Assembly (NCBI GenBank): GCA_964019165.1
Contig: OZ025274.1
Span: 16,281,358-16,345,357, forward strand
DNA length: 64,000 nt
Direction of reading: 5' to 3'
Origin: Mastigias papua
Taxonomy: Eukaryota; Cnidaria; Scyphozoa; Rhizostomeae; Mastigiidae
The translations under genes and the position numbers were made by a program. Numbering within the stretch: position 1 is the first letter of the stretch; each line of letters opens with the position of its first letter. Under the pieces are notes generated by a model, which had not been told where the DNA came from, ran no database searches, and saw only the letters and a program-made list of their open reading frames with translations. Positions 23,201-36,200 of this stretch are shown here, in pieces.

Positions 23201-25907
23201 CAATTTTGGTCATGTTTCGGCAAAATACCAAGGTTATAGCGTTACGTTTTGGCCACAAATGGCTCATTGTCATCACTTGTCAATGTGCAATTAAAATGAA
23301 TGAACTTAAATTTTGGTCATTTTTCGGCAAAATACCAAGGTTATAGCCTTACTTTTTGGCCAAACATGGCTCATTTTCATCACTTTTCAATGTGGAATCA
23401 AATTGAATGAATTTCAATTTTGGTCATTTGTCGGCAAAATACCAAGGTTATAGCCTTACTTTTTGGCCAAAAATGGCTCATTTTCATCACTTTTCAATCT
23501 GCAATCAACATGAATCAATGTCAATTTTGGTCATTTCTCGGTAAAATACCAAGGTTATAGCCTTACGTCTTGGCCAAAAATGTCTCATTTTCATCACTTG
23601 TCAATGTGCAATCAAAATGAATGAATCTCAATTTTGGTCATTTTTCGGCAAAATACCAAGGTTATAGCCTTACTCTTTGGCCAAAAATGGCTCATTTTCA
23701 TCAGTTTTCAATGTGCAATCAAAATGAATGAATTTCAAGTTTGGTCATTTCTCGGCAAAATACGAAGGTTATAGCCTTACTTTTTGGCCAAAAATGGCTC
23801 ATATTCATCACTTTTCAATGTGCAATCAAAATGAATGAATTTCAATTTTGATCATGTCTAGGCAAATTATCAAGGTTATAGCCTTACATTTTGGCCAAAA
23901 ATGGCTCATTTTCATCACTTGTCAATGTGCAATCAAAATGAATGAATTTGAAGTTTGGTCATTGTTCGGCAAAGTACCAAGGTTATAGCCTTACTTTTTG
24001 GCCAAAAATGGCTAATTTTCATCACCTTTCAATGTGCAATCAAAATGAATAAAGTTCAATTTTGGTCATTTGTCGGCAAAGTACCAAGGTTATAGCCTTA
24101 CTTTTTGGCCAAGCGTGGCTCAGTTTCACCACTTTTCAATGTGCAATCAAAGTGAATGAATATCAATTGTGGTCATTTGTCGGCAAAATACCAAGGTTAT
24201 AGCCTTACTTTTTGGCCACAAATTGCTCATTTTCATCACGTTTACATGTGGAATCAAAATGAATGAATTTCAATTTTGGTCATGTTTCGGCAAAATACCA
24301 AGGTTATAGCCTTACTGTTTGGCGAAAAATGGCTCATTTTCATCATTTTTCTATGCGCAATCAAATTGAATGAATTTCAATTTTGGTCATTTGACGGCAA
24401 AATACCAAGGTTATAGCCGTACTTTTTGGCCAAAAATAGCTCATTTTCATCACTTTTCAATATGCAATCAAAATGAATCAATTTCAATTTTGGTCATTGT
24501 TCGACAAAATACCAAGGTTATAGCCTTACTTTTTGGCCAAAACTGGCTCATTTTCATCACTATTCTATACGCAATCAAATTGAATGAATGTCAATTTTGG
24601 TCATTTGTCGGCAAAATACGAAGGTTATAGCCTTACTTTTTGGCCAAAAATGGCTCATTGTCATCACTTTTCAATGTGCAATCAAATTGAATGAATGTCA
24701 ATTTTGGTCATTTGTCGGCAAAATATCAAAGTTATAGCCTTCCTTTTTGGCCAAGAATGGCTCATTATCGTCACTTGTCAATGTGCAATCAAAATGAATC
24801 AATTTCAATTTTGGTCATGTTTCGGCAAAATACCAAGGTTATAGCCTTACGTTTTGGCCACAAATGGCTCATTGTCATCACTTGTCAATGTGCAATTAAA
24901 ATGAATGAACTTCAATTTTGGTCATTTTTCGGCAAAATACAAAGGTTATAGCCTTACTTTTTGGCCAAAAATGGCTCATTTTCATCACTTTTCAATCTGC
25001 AATCAACATGAATGAATGTCAATTTTGGTCATTTCTAGGTAAAATACGAAGGTTATAGCCTTACTTCTTGGCCAAAAATGTCTCATTGTCATCACTTGTC
25101 AATGTGCAATCAAAATGAATGAATCTCAATTTTGGTCATTTTTCGGCAAAATACCAAGGTTATAGCCTTACTCTTTGGCCAAAAATGGCTCATTTTCATC
25201 ACTTGTCAATGTGCAATGAAATTGAATGAATTTCAATTTTGGTCATATTTCGGCAAAATACCAAGGTTATAGCCTTACTCTTTGGCCAAAAATGGCTCAT
25301 TTTCATCACTTTTCAATGTGCAATCAACTTGAATGAATGTCAATTTTGGTCATTTCTAGGTAAAATACGAAGGTTATAGCCTTACTTCTTGGCCAAAAAT
25401 GTCTCATTGTCATCACTTGTCAATGTGCAATCAAAATGAATGAATCTCAATTTTGGTCATTTTTCGGCAAAATACCAAGGTTATAGCCTTACTCTTTGGC
25501 CAAAAATGGCTCATTTTCATCACTTGTCAATGTGCAATGAAATTGAATGAATTTCAATTTTGGTCATATTTCGGCAAAATACCAAGGTTATAGCCTTACT
25601 CTTTGGCCAAAAATGGCTCATTTTCATCACTTTTCAATGTGCAATCAACTTGAATGAATTTCAATTTTGGTCATATTTCGGCAAAATACCAGGGTTATAG
25701 CCTTACTTTTTGGCCAAAAATGGCTCATTTTCATCACTTTTCAATGTGCAATCAAAATGAATGAATTTCAATTTTGGTCATTTCTCGGCAAAATACCAAG
25801 GTTATAGCCTTACTTTTTGGCCAAAAATGGCTCATTTTCATCACTTTTCAATGTGCAATCAAAATGAATGAATGTCAATTTTGGTCATTTCTCGGCAAAA
25901 TACCAAG
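17243..25907 (+). repeat. superunit copy 2, expanded by an internal duplication
   Basis: Begins as a copy of 11680-17242. At about 22405 it jumps back to the sequence of 19304, runs through that segment again, and then finishes with the part of copy 1 that corresponds to 16843-17242 (for example TCATATTTCGGCAAAATACCAGGG at 17011 and 25673). Its length equals 5,563 + 3,101 within a few bases. The order of events is therefore readable: superunit duplication first, internal duplication second. Confidence 0.85.
19304..25505 (+). repeat. 3,101-bp (29-monomer) direct duplication
   Basis: Copies are 19304-22404 and 22405-25505. Identical open frames start at 19985/23086, 21268/24370 and 21589/24691 (offsets 3,101-3,102; 29 x 107 is 3,103). 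The junction is visible at 22405, where AAAATGTCTCATTTTC replaces the expected AAAATGGCTCATTTTC. A few single differences exist: 20682 has one T fewer than 23783, and 20980 has ATC for ACC. Confidence 0.88.
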
Positions 25908-28900
25908 GTTATAGCCTTACTTTTTGGCCAAAAATGGCTCACTTTCATCACTTTTCAATGTGCAATCAAAATGAATGAATTTCAATTTTGGTCATTTCTC
26001 GGCAAAATACCAAGGTTATAGCCTTACTCTTTGGCCAAAACTGGCTCATTTTCATCACTTTTCAATGTGCAATCCAATTGAACGAATTTCAATTTTGGTC
26101 ATTTGTCGGAAGAATACCAAGGTTATAGCCTTACTTCTTGGCCAAAAATGGCTAATTTTCATCATCTTTCAATGCGCAATCAAATTGAATGAATTTCAAT
26201 GTTGGTGATTTATCGGCAAAATACGAAGGTTATAGCCTTACTTTTTGGCCAAAATTGGCTCATTTTCTTCACTTTTCAATGCTCAATCAAATTGAATGAA
26301 TTTGAATTTTTGTCATTTGTCGGAAAAATGCCAAGGTTCTAGCCTTACTTTTTGGCCAAAAATGGCTCATTTTCATCACTTTTCAATGCGCAATCAAAAT
26401 GAATGAATTTCAATTTTGGTCATGTTTCGGCAAAATACCAAGGTTATAGCCTTACTTTTTGGCCAAAACTGGCTCATTTTCATCACTTTTCAATGCTCAA
26501 TCAAACTGAATGAATGTCATTTTTGGGCATTTATCCGCAAAATACCAAGGGTATAGCCTTACTTTTTGGCCGAAAATGGATCATTTTCATCACTTTCAAC
26601 GCGCAATCAAATTGAATGACTTTCAATTCTGGTCATTTATCGGTAAAATGCGAGGGTTATAGCCGTATTGTTTGGCCTAAAATGGCTCATTTTCATCAAT
26701 TTTCAGTGCTCAATCAAATTGAATGAATTTCAATTTTGGTCATTGTTCGGCAAAATACCAAGGTTATAGCCTTACTACTTGGCCAAAAATGGCTCAATAT
26801 CATCACTTTTCCATGCGCAATCAAATTAAATGAATTCCAATTTTGGTCATGTTTCGGCAAATTACTAAGGTTATTGCCTTACCGTCTGGCCAAAAATGGC
26901 TCATTTTCATCACTTTTCAATGTGCAATCAAAATGAATGAAGTTCAATTTTGGTGATTTTTCGGCAAAATACCAAGGTTATAGCCTTACCTTTTGGCCAA
27001 ATATGGCTCATTTTCATCACTTTTCAATGTGCAATCAAAATGAATGAATTTCAATGCTGGTCATGTTAAGGCAAAATACTAACGTTATTGCCTTACTTTT
27101 TGGCCAAAAATGGCTCATTTTCATCACCTTTCAATGCGCAATCAAAATGAATGAATTTCAATTTTGGTCATTTGTCGGCAAAATACCAAAGTTATAGCCT
27201 TACCGTCTGGCCAAAAATGGCTCATTTTCATCACTTTTCAATGTGCAATCAAAATCAATGAATTTCAAGTTTGGTGATGTTTCGGCAAAATACCAAGGTT
27301 ATAGCCTTACTTTTTGGCCAAAAATGGCTCAGTTTCGTTACTTTTCAATGCGCAATCAAATTCAATGAATTTCAAGGTTGGTCAGTCGTCGGCAAAATAC
27401 CAAGGAATATAGCCTTACTTTTTGGCCACAAATGGCTCAGTGTCGTCACTTTTCAATGTGCAATCAAAATGAATGAATTTCAATGTTGATCATGTTTCGG
27501 CAAAATACCAAGGTTATAGCCTTACTTTTCGGCCCAAAATGGCTTAGTTTCATCACTTTTCAATGCGCAATCAAAATGAATGAAGTTCAATTTTGGTCAT
27601 TTGTCGGCAAAATATCAAGGTTATAGCCTTACCTTCTGGCCAAAAATGGCTCATTTTCATCACTTTTCTATGCCCAATCAAATTGAATGAATGTCAATTT
27701 TGGTCATGTTTCGGCAAAACACCAAGGTTATAGCCTTACTTTTTGGCCAAAAATGGCTCATTTTCATCACGTTTCAATGCGCAATCAAAATGAATGAATT
27801 TCAATTTTGGTCATTTGTCGGCAAAATACCAAGGTTATAGCCTTACTTTTTGGCCAAAAATGGCTCATTTTCATCACTTGTCAATGCGCAATCAAAATGA
27901 ATGAATTTCAATTTTGGTCATTTCTCGGCAAAATACGAAGGTTATAGCCTTACTTTTTGGCCAATAATGGCTCATGTTGATCACTTTTTAATGTGCAATC
28001 AAAATGAATTAATTTCAATTTTGGTCATTGTTTGGCAAAATACCAAGGTTATAGCCTTACGTTTTTGCCACAAATGGCTCATTTTCGTCACGTTTCAATG
28101 CGCAATCAAATTGAATGAATTTCAATTTTGGTCATGTATCGGCAAAATACGAAGATTATAGCCGTAGTTTTTGGCCAAAAATGGCTCAGTTTCATCACTG
28201 TTCAATGTGCAATCAAAATGAATGAATTTCAATTTTGGTCATTTCTCGGCAAAATACCAAGGTTAAAGCATTAGGTTTTGGCCAAAAATGGCTCATTTTC
28301 ATCATTTTTCAATGTGCAATCAAAATGAATGAATTTCAATTTTGGTGATTGTTCGGCAAAATACCAACGTTATAGCCGTACTTTTCGTCCAAAAATGGCT
28401 CATGTTCATCACTTTTTAATGTGGAATGAAAATGAATGACGTTCAATTTTGGTCATGTTTCGGCAAAATACCAGGGTTATAGCCTTACTGTTTGGCCAAA
28501 AATGCCTCATTTTCATCACTGTTCAATGTGCAATCAAAATGAATGAATTTCAATTTTGGTCATAGTTTGGAAAAATACGAAGGTTATAGCCTTACTTTTT
28601 GGAAACAAATGTCTCATTTTCGTCATTTTTCAATGTGCAATCAAAATGAATGAATTTCAATTTTGGTCATTTGTCGGCAAAATACCAAGGTTATAGCCTT
28701 AGTGTTTGGCCAAAAATTTCTCATTTTCATCACTTTTCAATGTGCAATCAAAATGAATGAATGTCAATTTTGGTCATGTGTCTTCAAAATACTATGGTTA
28801 TTGCCTTACTTATTGGCCAAAAATGGCTCATTTTCATCACGTTTCAATGCGCAATCAAAATGAGTGAATTTCAATTTTGGTCATGATCGGCAAAATACCA

Positions 28901-29057
28901 AGGTTATAGCCTTACTGTTTGGCCAAAAATGGCTCATTTTCATCACTGTTCAATGTGCAATCAAAATGAATGAATTTCAATTTTGGTCATAGTTTGGAAA
29001 AATACGAAGGTTATAGCCTTACTTTTTGGAAACAAATGTCTCATTTTCGTCATTTTT
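25908..29057 (+). repeat. divergent satellite stretch without a clear superunit
   Basis: Monomers here are more varied than to the left (ATTCCAATTTTGG, TACGAGGG, GCTCAATCAAATTG, CATTTATCCGC). I find no long block repeated at a constant offset, apart from a local resemblance of 28503-28755 to 32245-32497. It marks a boundary between two homogenised domains. Confidence 0.55.
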
Positions 29058-32000
29058 CACTGTGCAATCAAAATGAATGAATTTCAATTTTGGTCACTTT
29101 TCGGCAAAATACCAAGATTATAGCCTTACTTTTTGGCCAAAAATGGCTCATTTTCATCACGTTTCAATGCGCAATCAAAATGAATGAATGTCAATTTTGG
29201 TCAGTTATCGGCAAAATACGAAGGTTATAGCCTTACTTTTTGGCCAAAAATGACTCATTTTCATCACTTTTCAATGCGCAATCAAATTGAATGAATTTCA
29301 ATTTTGGTCATGTATCGGCAAAATAAGAAGGGTATAGCCTTACTTTTTGGCCAAAAATGGCTCATTTTCATCACTGTTCAATGCGCAATCAAATGGAATG
29401 AATTTCAATTGTGGTCCGTCTTCGGCAAAATAGGAATGTTATAGCCTTACTTTTTGGCAACAAATGGCTCATTTTCATCACTTTTCAATGTGCAATCACA
29501 ATGAATGAATTTCAATTTTGGTCATGTCTCGGCAAAATACCAAGGTTATAGCCTTAGGTTTTGGCCAAAAATGGCTCATTTTCATCACTCTTCAATGTGC
29601 AATCAAAATGAATGAATTTCAATTGTGGTCATGTATCGGCAAAATACCAAGGTTATAGCCTTAGGTTTTGGCCAAAAATGGCTCATGTTCATCACTTTTC
29701 AATGTGCAATCAAAATGAATGAATTTCAATTTTGGTGATGTTTTGGCAAAATACCAAGGTTATAGCCGTACGTTTTGGCCATAAATGGCTCATTTTCATC
29801 ACTTTTTAATGTGGAATGAAAATGAATGACGGTCAATTGTGGTCATGTTTCGGCAAAATACCAAAATTATAGCCTTATTGTTTAGCCAAAAATGCCTCAT
29901 CTTCATCACTTTTCATTGTGCAATCAAAATGAATGAATTTCAATTTTGGTCATGTGTCTTCAAAATACTATGGTTATTGCCTTACTTATTGGCCAAAAAT
30001 GGCTCATTTTCATCACGTTTCAATGCGCAATCAAAATGAGTGAATTTCAATTTTGGTCATGATCGGCAAAATACCAAGGTTATAGCCTTACCTTCTGGCC
30101 AAAAATGGCTCATTTTCATCACTTGTCAATGTTCAATCAAAATGAATGAATTTCAATTTTGGTCAGTTATCGGCAAAATACGAAGGTTATAGCCTTACTT
30201 TTTGGCCAAAAATGGCTCATTTTCATCACTTGTCAATGCGCAATCAAATTGAATGAATTTCAAGTTTGGTCATATATCGGCAAAATGCGAAGGGGATAGC
30301 TTTAGTCTTTGGCCATAAATGGCTCATTTTCATCACTTTTCTATGCGCAATCAAATGGAATGAATTTCAATTTTGGTCAGTCTTCGGCAAAATAGGAATG
30401 TTATAGCCTTACTGTTTGGCCAAAAATGGCTCAGTTTCATCACTTCTCAATGTGCAATCAAAATGAATGAATTTCAATTTTGGTCATTTCTTGGCAAAAT
30501 ACCAAGGTTATAGCCTTTGGGTTTGGCCAAAAATGGCTCATTTTCATCACTTTTTAATGTGGAATGAAAATGAATGACGTTCAATTGTGGTCAGGTTTCG
30601 GCAAAATACCAAAATTATAGCCTTATTGTTAGGCCAAAGATGCCTCATTTTCATCACTTTTCAATGTGCAATCAAAATGAATGAATTTCAATTTTGGTCA
30701 TTGTGTGGAAAAATACCAAGGTTATAGCCTTACTTTTTGGCCGCAAATGTCTCATTTTCGTCACTTGTCAATGTGCAATCAAAATGAATGACTTTCAAGG
30801 TTGGTCAGCTGTCGGCAAAATACCAAGGTTATAGCCTTACTTTTTGGCCAAAAATGGCTCATTTTCATCACCTTTCAATGTGAAATCAAAATGAATGAAT
30901 TTCAATTTTGGTCATTTCTCGGCAAAATACGAAGGTTATAGCCTTACTTTTTGGCCAAAAATGGCTCATTTTCATCAATTTTTAATGTGCAATCAAAATG
31001 AATGACATTCAATTTTGGTCATGTTTCGGCAAAATACCAAGGTTATAGCCTTACTGTTTGGCCAAAAATGCCTCATTTTCATCACTTTTCAATGTGCAAT
31101 CAAAATGAATGAATTTCAATTTTGGTCATGTTTCGGCAAAATACTGAGGTTATTGCCTTACTGTTTGGCTAAAAATGCCTCATTTTCATCACGTTTCAAT
31201 GCGCAAGCAAAATGAATGAATGTCAATTTTGGTCATTTCTCGGCAATATACCAAGGGTATAGCCTTACTTTTTGGCCACAAATGGCTCATTTTCATCACG
31301 TTTTAATGCGCAATCAAATTGAATGAATGTCAATTTTGGTCATGTATCGGCAAAATACGAATGGTATAGCCTTACTCTTTGGCCAAAAATGGCTCATTTT
31401 CATCACTTTTCAATGCGCAATCAAATGGAGTGAATTTCAATTGTGGTCAGTCTTCGGCAAAATAGGAATCTTATAGCCTTACTGTTTGGCCAAAAATGGC
31501 TGAGTTTCATCACATTTCAATGTGCAATCAAAATGAATGAATTTCAATTTTGGTCATTAATTGGCAAAATACCAAGGTTATAGCCTTACTTCTTGGCCAC
31601 AAATGGCTCATTTTCATCACCTTTCAATGTGAAATCAAAATGAATGAATTTCAATGTTGGTCAGTTATCGGCAATATAGGAATCTTATAGCCTTACTGTT
31701 TGGCCACAAATGACTCATTTTCATCATGTTTCAATGCGCAATCAAAATGAATGAATGTCAATTTTGGTCATTTCTAGGCAAAATACCAAGGTTATAGCCT
31801 TACCTTCTGGCCAAAAATGGCTCATTTTGATCACTTTTAATGTGCAATCAAAATGAATGAATTTCAATTTTGGTCATTAATTGGCAAAATACCAAGGTTA
31901 TAGCCTTACTTTTTGGCCACAAATGGCTCATTTTCATCACCTTTCAATGTGAAATCAAAATGAATGAATTTCAATGGTGGTCAGTTATCGGCAAAATACC

Positions 32001-35000
32001 AAGGTTATAGCCTTACTTTTTGGCCAATAATGGCTCATTTTAATCACTTTTTAATGTGCAATCAAATTAAATGACGTTCAATGTTGGTCATGTTTCGGCA
32101 AAATACCAAGGTTATAGCCTTACTGTTTGGCCACAACTGCCTCATTTTCATCACTTTTCAATGTGCAATCAAAATGAATGAATTTCAACTTTGGTCATGT
32201 TTCGGCAAAATACTAAGGTTATTGCCTTACTTTTTGGCCAAAAATGCCTCATTTTCATCACTGTTCAATGTGCAATCAAAATGAATGAATTTCAATTTTG
32301 GTCATAGTTTGGAAAAATACGAAGGTTATAGCCTTACTTTTTGGAAACAAATGTCTCATTTTCGTCATTTTTCAATGTGCAATCAAAATGAATGAATTTC
32401 AATTTTGGTCATTTGTCGGCAAAATACCAAGGTTATAGCCTTAGTGTTTGGCCAAAAATTTCTCATTTTCATCACTTTTCAATGTGCAATCAAAATGAAT
32501 GAATGTCAATTTTGGTCACTTTTCGGCAAAATACCAAGATTATAGCCTTACTTTTTGGCCAAAAATGGCTCATTTTCATCACGTTTCAATGCGCAATCAA
32601 AATGAATGAATGTCAATTTTGGTCAGTTATCGGCAAAATACGAAGGTTATAGCCTTACTTTTTGGCCAAAAATGGCTCATTTTCATCACTTTTCAATGCG
32701 CAATCAAATTGAATGAATTTCAATTTTGGTCATGTATCGGCAAAATAAGAAGGGTATAGCCTTACTTTTTGGCCAAAAATGGCTCATTTTCATCACTGTT
32801 CAATGCGCAATCAAATGGAATGAATTTCAATTGTGGTCCGTCTTCGGCAAAATAGGAATGTTATAGCCTTACTTTTTGGCAACAAATGGCTCATTTTCAT
32901 CACTTTTCAATGTGCAATCACAATGAATGAATTTCAATTTTGGTCATGTCTCGGCAAAGTACCAAGGTTATAGCCTTAGGTTTTGGCCAAAAATGGCTCA
33001 TGTTCATCACTCTTCACTGTGCAATCAAAATGAATGAATTTCAATTTTGGTCACTTTTCGGCAAAATACCAAGATTATAGCCTTACTTTTTGGCCAAAAA
33101 TGGCTCATTTTCATCACGTTTCAATGCGCAATCAAAATGAATGAATGTCAATTTTGGTCAGTTATCGGCAAAATACGAAGGTTATAGCCTTACTTTTTGG
33201 CCAAAAATGACTCATTTTCATCACTTTTCAATGCGCAATCAAATTGAATGAATTTCAATTTTGGTCATGTATCGGCAAAATAAGAAGGGTATAGCCTTAC
33301 TTTTTGGCCAAAAATGGCTCATTTTCATCACTGTTCAATGCGCAATCAAATGGAATGAATTTCAATTGTGGTCCGTCTTCGGCAAAATAGGAATGTTATA
33401 GCCTTACTTTTTGGCAACAAATGGCTCATTTTCATCACTTTTCAATGTGCAATCACAATGAATGAATTTCAATTTTGGTCATGTCTCGGCAAAATACCAA
33501 GGTTATAGCCTTAGGTTTTGGCCAAAAATGGCTCATTTTCATCACTCTTCAATGTGCAATCAAAATGAATGAATTTCAATTGTGGTCATGTATCGGCAAA
33601 ATACCAAGGTTATAGCCTTAGGTTTTGGCCAAAAATGGCTCATGTTCATCACTTTTCAATGTGCAATCAAAATGAATGAATTTCAATTTTGGTGATGTTT
33701 TGGCAAAATACCAAGGTTATAGCCGTACGTTTTGGCCATAAATGGCTCATTTTCATCACTTTTTAATGTGGAATGAAAATGAATGACGGTCAATTGTGGT
33801 CATGTTTCGGCAAAATACCAAAATTATAGCCTTATTGTTTAGCCAAAAATGCCTCATCTTCATCACTTTTCATTGTGCAATCAAAATGAATGAATTTCAA
33901 TTTTGGTCATGTGTCTTCAAAATACTATGGTTATTGCCTTACTTATTGGCCAAAAATGGCTCATTTTCATCACGTTTCAATGCGCAATCAAAATGAGTGA
34001 ATTTCAATTTTGGTCATGATCGGCAAAATACCAAGGTTATAGCCTTACCTTCTGGCCAAAAATGGCTCATTTTCATCACTTGTCAATGTTCAATCAAAAT
34101 GAATGAATTTCAATTTTGGTCAGTTATCGGCAAAATACGAAGGTTATAGCCTTACTTTTTGGCCAAAAATGGCTCATTTTCATCACTTGTCAATGCGCAA
34201 TCAAATTGAATGAATTTCAAGTTTGGTCATATATCGGCAAAATGCGAAGGGGATAGCTTTAGTCTTTGGCCATAAATGGCTCATTTTCATCACTTTTCTA
34301 TGCGCAATCAAATGGAATGAATTTCAATTTTGGTCAGTCTTCGGCAAAATAGGAATGTTATAGCCTTACTGTTTGGCCAAAAATGGCTCAGTTTCATCAC
34401 TTCTCAATGTGCAATCAAAATGAATGAATTTCAATTTTGGTCATTTCTTGGCAAAATACCAAGGTTATAGCCTTAGGGTTTGGCCAAAAATGGCTCATTT
34501 TCATCACTTTTTAATGTGGAATGAAAATGAATTTAAGTTCAATTGTGGTCAGGTTTCGGCAAAATACCAAAATTATAGCCTTATTGTTAGGCCACAGATG
34601 CCTCATTTTCATCACTTTTCAATGTGCAATCAAAATGAATGAATTTCAATTTTGGTCATTGTGTGGAAAAATACCAAGGTTATAGCCTTACTTTTTGGCC
34701 GCAAATGTCTCATTTTCGTCACTTGTCAATGTGCAATCAAAATGAATGACTTTCAAGGTTGGTCAGCTGTCGGCAAAATACCAAGGTTATAGCCTTACTT
34801 TTTGGCCAAAAATGGCTCATTTTCATCACCTTTCAATGTGAAATCAAAATGAATGAATTTCAATTTTGGTCATTTCTCGGCAAAATACGAAGGTTATAGC
34901 CTTACTTTTTGGCCAAAAATGGCTCATTTTCATCAATTTTTAATGTGCAATCAAAATGAATGACATTCAATTTTGGTCATGTTTCGGCAAAATACCAAGG

Positions 35001-36200
35001 TTATAGCCTTACTGTTTGGCCAAAAATGCCTCATTTTCATCACTTTTCAATGTGCAATCAAAATGAATGAATTTCAATTTTGGTCATGTTTCGGCAAAAT
35101 ACTGAGGTTATTGCCTTACTGTTTGGCTAAAAATGCCTCATTTTCATCACGTTTCAATGCGCAAGCAAAATGAATGAATGTCAATTTTGGTCATTTCTCG
35201 GCAATATACCAAGGGTATAGCCTTACTTTTTGGCCACAAATGGCTCATTTTCATCACGTTTTAATGCGCAATCAAATTGAATGCATGTCAATTTTGGTCA
35301 TGTATCGGCAAAATACGAATGGTATAGCCTTACTCTTTGGCCAAAAATGGCTCATTTTCATCACTTTTCAATGCGCAATCAAATGGAGTGAATTTCAATT
35401 GTGGTCAGTCTTCGGCAAAATAGGAATCTTATAGCCTTACTGTTTGGCCAAAAATGGCTGAGTTTCATCACATTTCAATGTGCAATCAAAATGAATGAAT
35501 TTCAATTTTGGTCATTAATTGGCAAAATACCAAGGTTATAGCCTTACTTCTTGGCCACAAATGGCTCATTTTCATCACCTTTCAATGTGAAATCAAAATG
35601 AATGAATTTCAATGTTGGTCAGTTATCGGCAATATAGGAATCTTATAGCCTTACTGTTTGGCCACAAATGACTCATTTTCATCATGTTTCAATGCGCAAT
35701 CAAAATGAATGAATGTCAATTTTGGTCATTTCTAGGCAAAATACCAAGGTTATAGCCTTACCTTCTGGCCAAAAATGGCTCATTTTGATCACTTTTAATG
35801 TGCAATCAAAATGAATGAATTTCAATTTTGGTCATTAATTGGCAAAATACCAAGGTTATAGCCTTACTTTTTGGCCACAAATGGCTCATTTTCATCACCT
35901 TTCAATGTGAAATCAAAATGAATGAATTTCAATGGTGGTCAGTTATCGGCAAAATACCAAGGTTATAGCCTTACTTTTTGGCCAATAATGGCTCATTTTA
36001 ATCACTTTTTAATGTGCAATCAAATTAAATGACGTTCAATGTTGGTCATGTTTCGGCAAAATACCAAGGTTATAGCCTTACTGTTTGGCCACAACTGCCT
36101 CATTTTCATCACTTTTCAATGTGCAATCAAAATGAATGAATTTCAACTTTGGTCATGTTTCGGCAAAATACTAAGGTTATTGCCTTACTTTTTGGCCAAA
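29058..36200 (+). repeat. 3,957-bp-offset (37-monomer) satellite duplication
   Basis: 29058-32243 recurs at 33015-36200. Frames at 29839/33796, 31015/34973 and 32081/36039 are the same sequence at offset 3,957-3,958 (37 x 107 is 3,959). The intervening 32244-33014 is not part of the match: its first part resembles 28503-28755 (offset 3,742) and its second part resembles the segment from 29091 (offset 3,422). At least two further exchanges occurred before the large duplication ended. Confidence 0.85.
32513..33583 (+). repeat. 535-bp (5-monomer) tandem pair
   Basis: A five-monomer series with distinctive variable boxes (TCACTTTTCGG, TCAGTTATCGG, TCATGTATCGG, TCCGTCTTCGG, TCATGTCTCGG) occurs at 32513-33047 and again at 33048-33583. 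A third copy of the series lies at 29091-29625. Confidence 0.8.
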
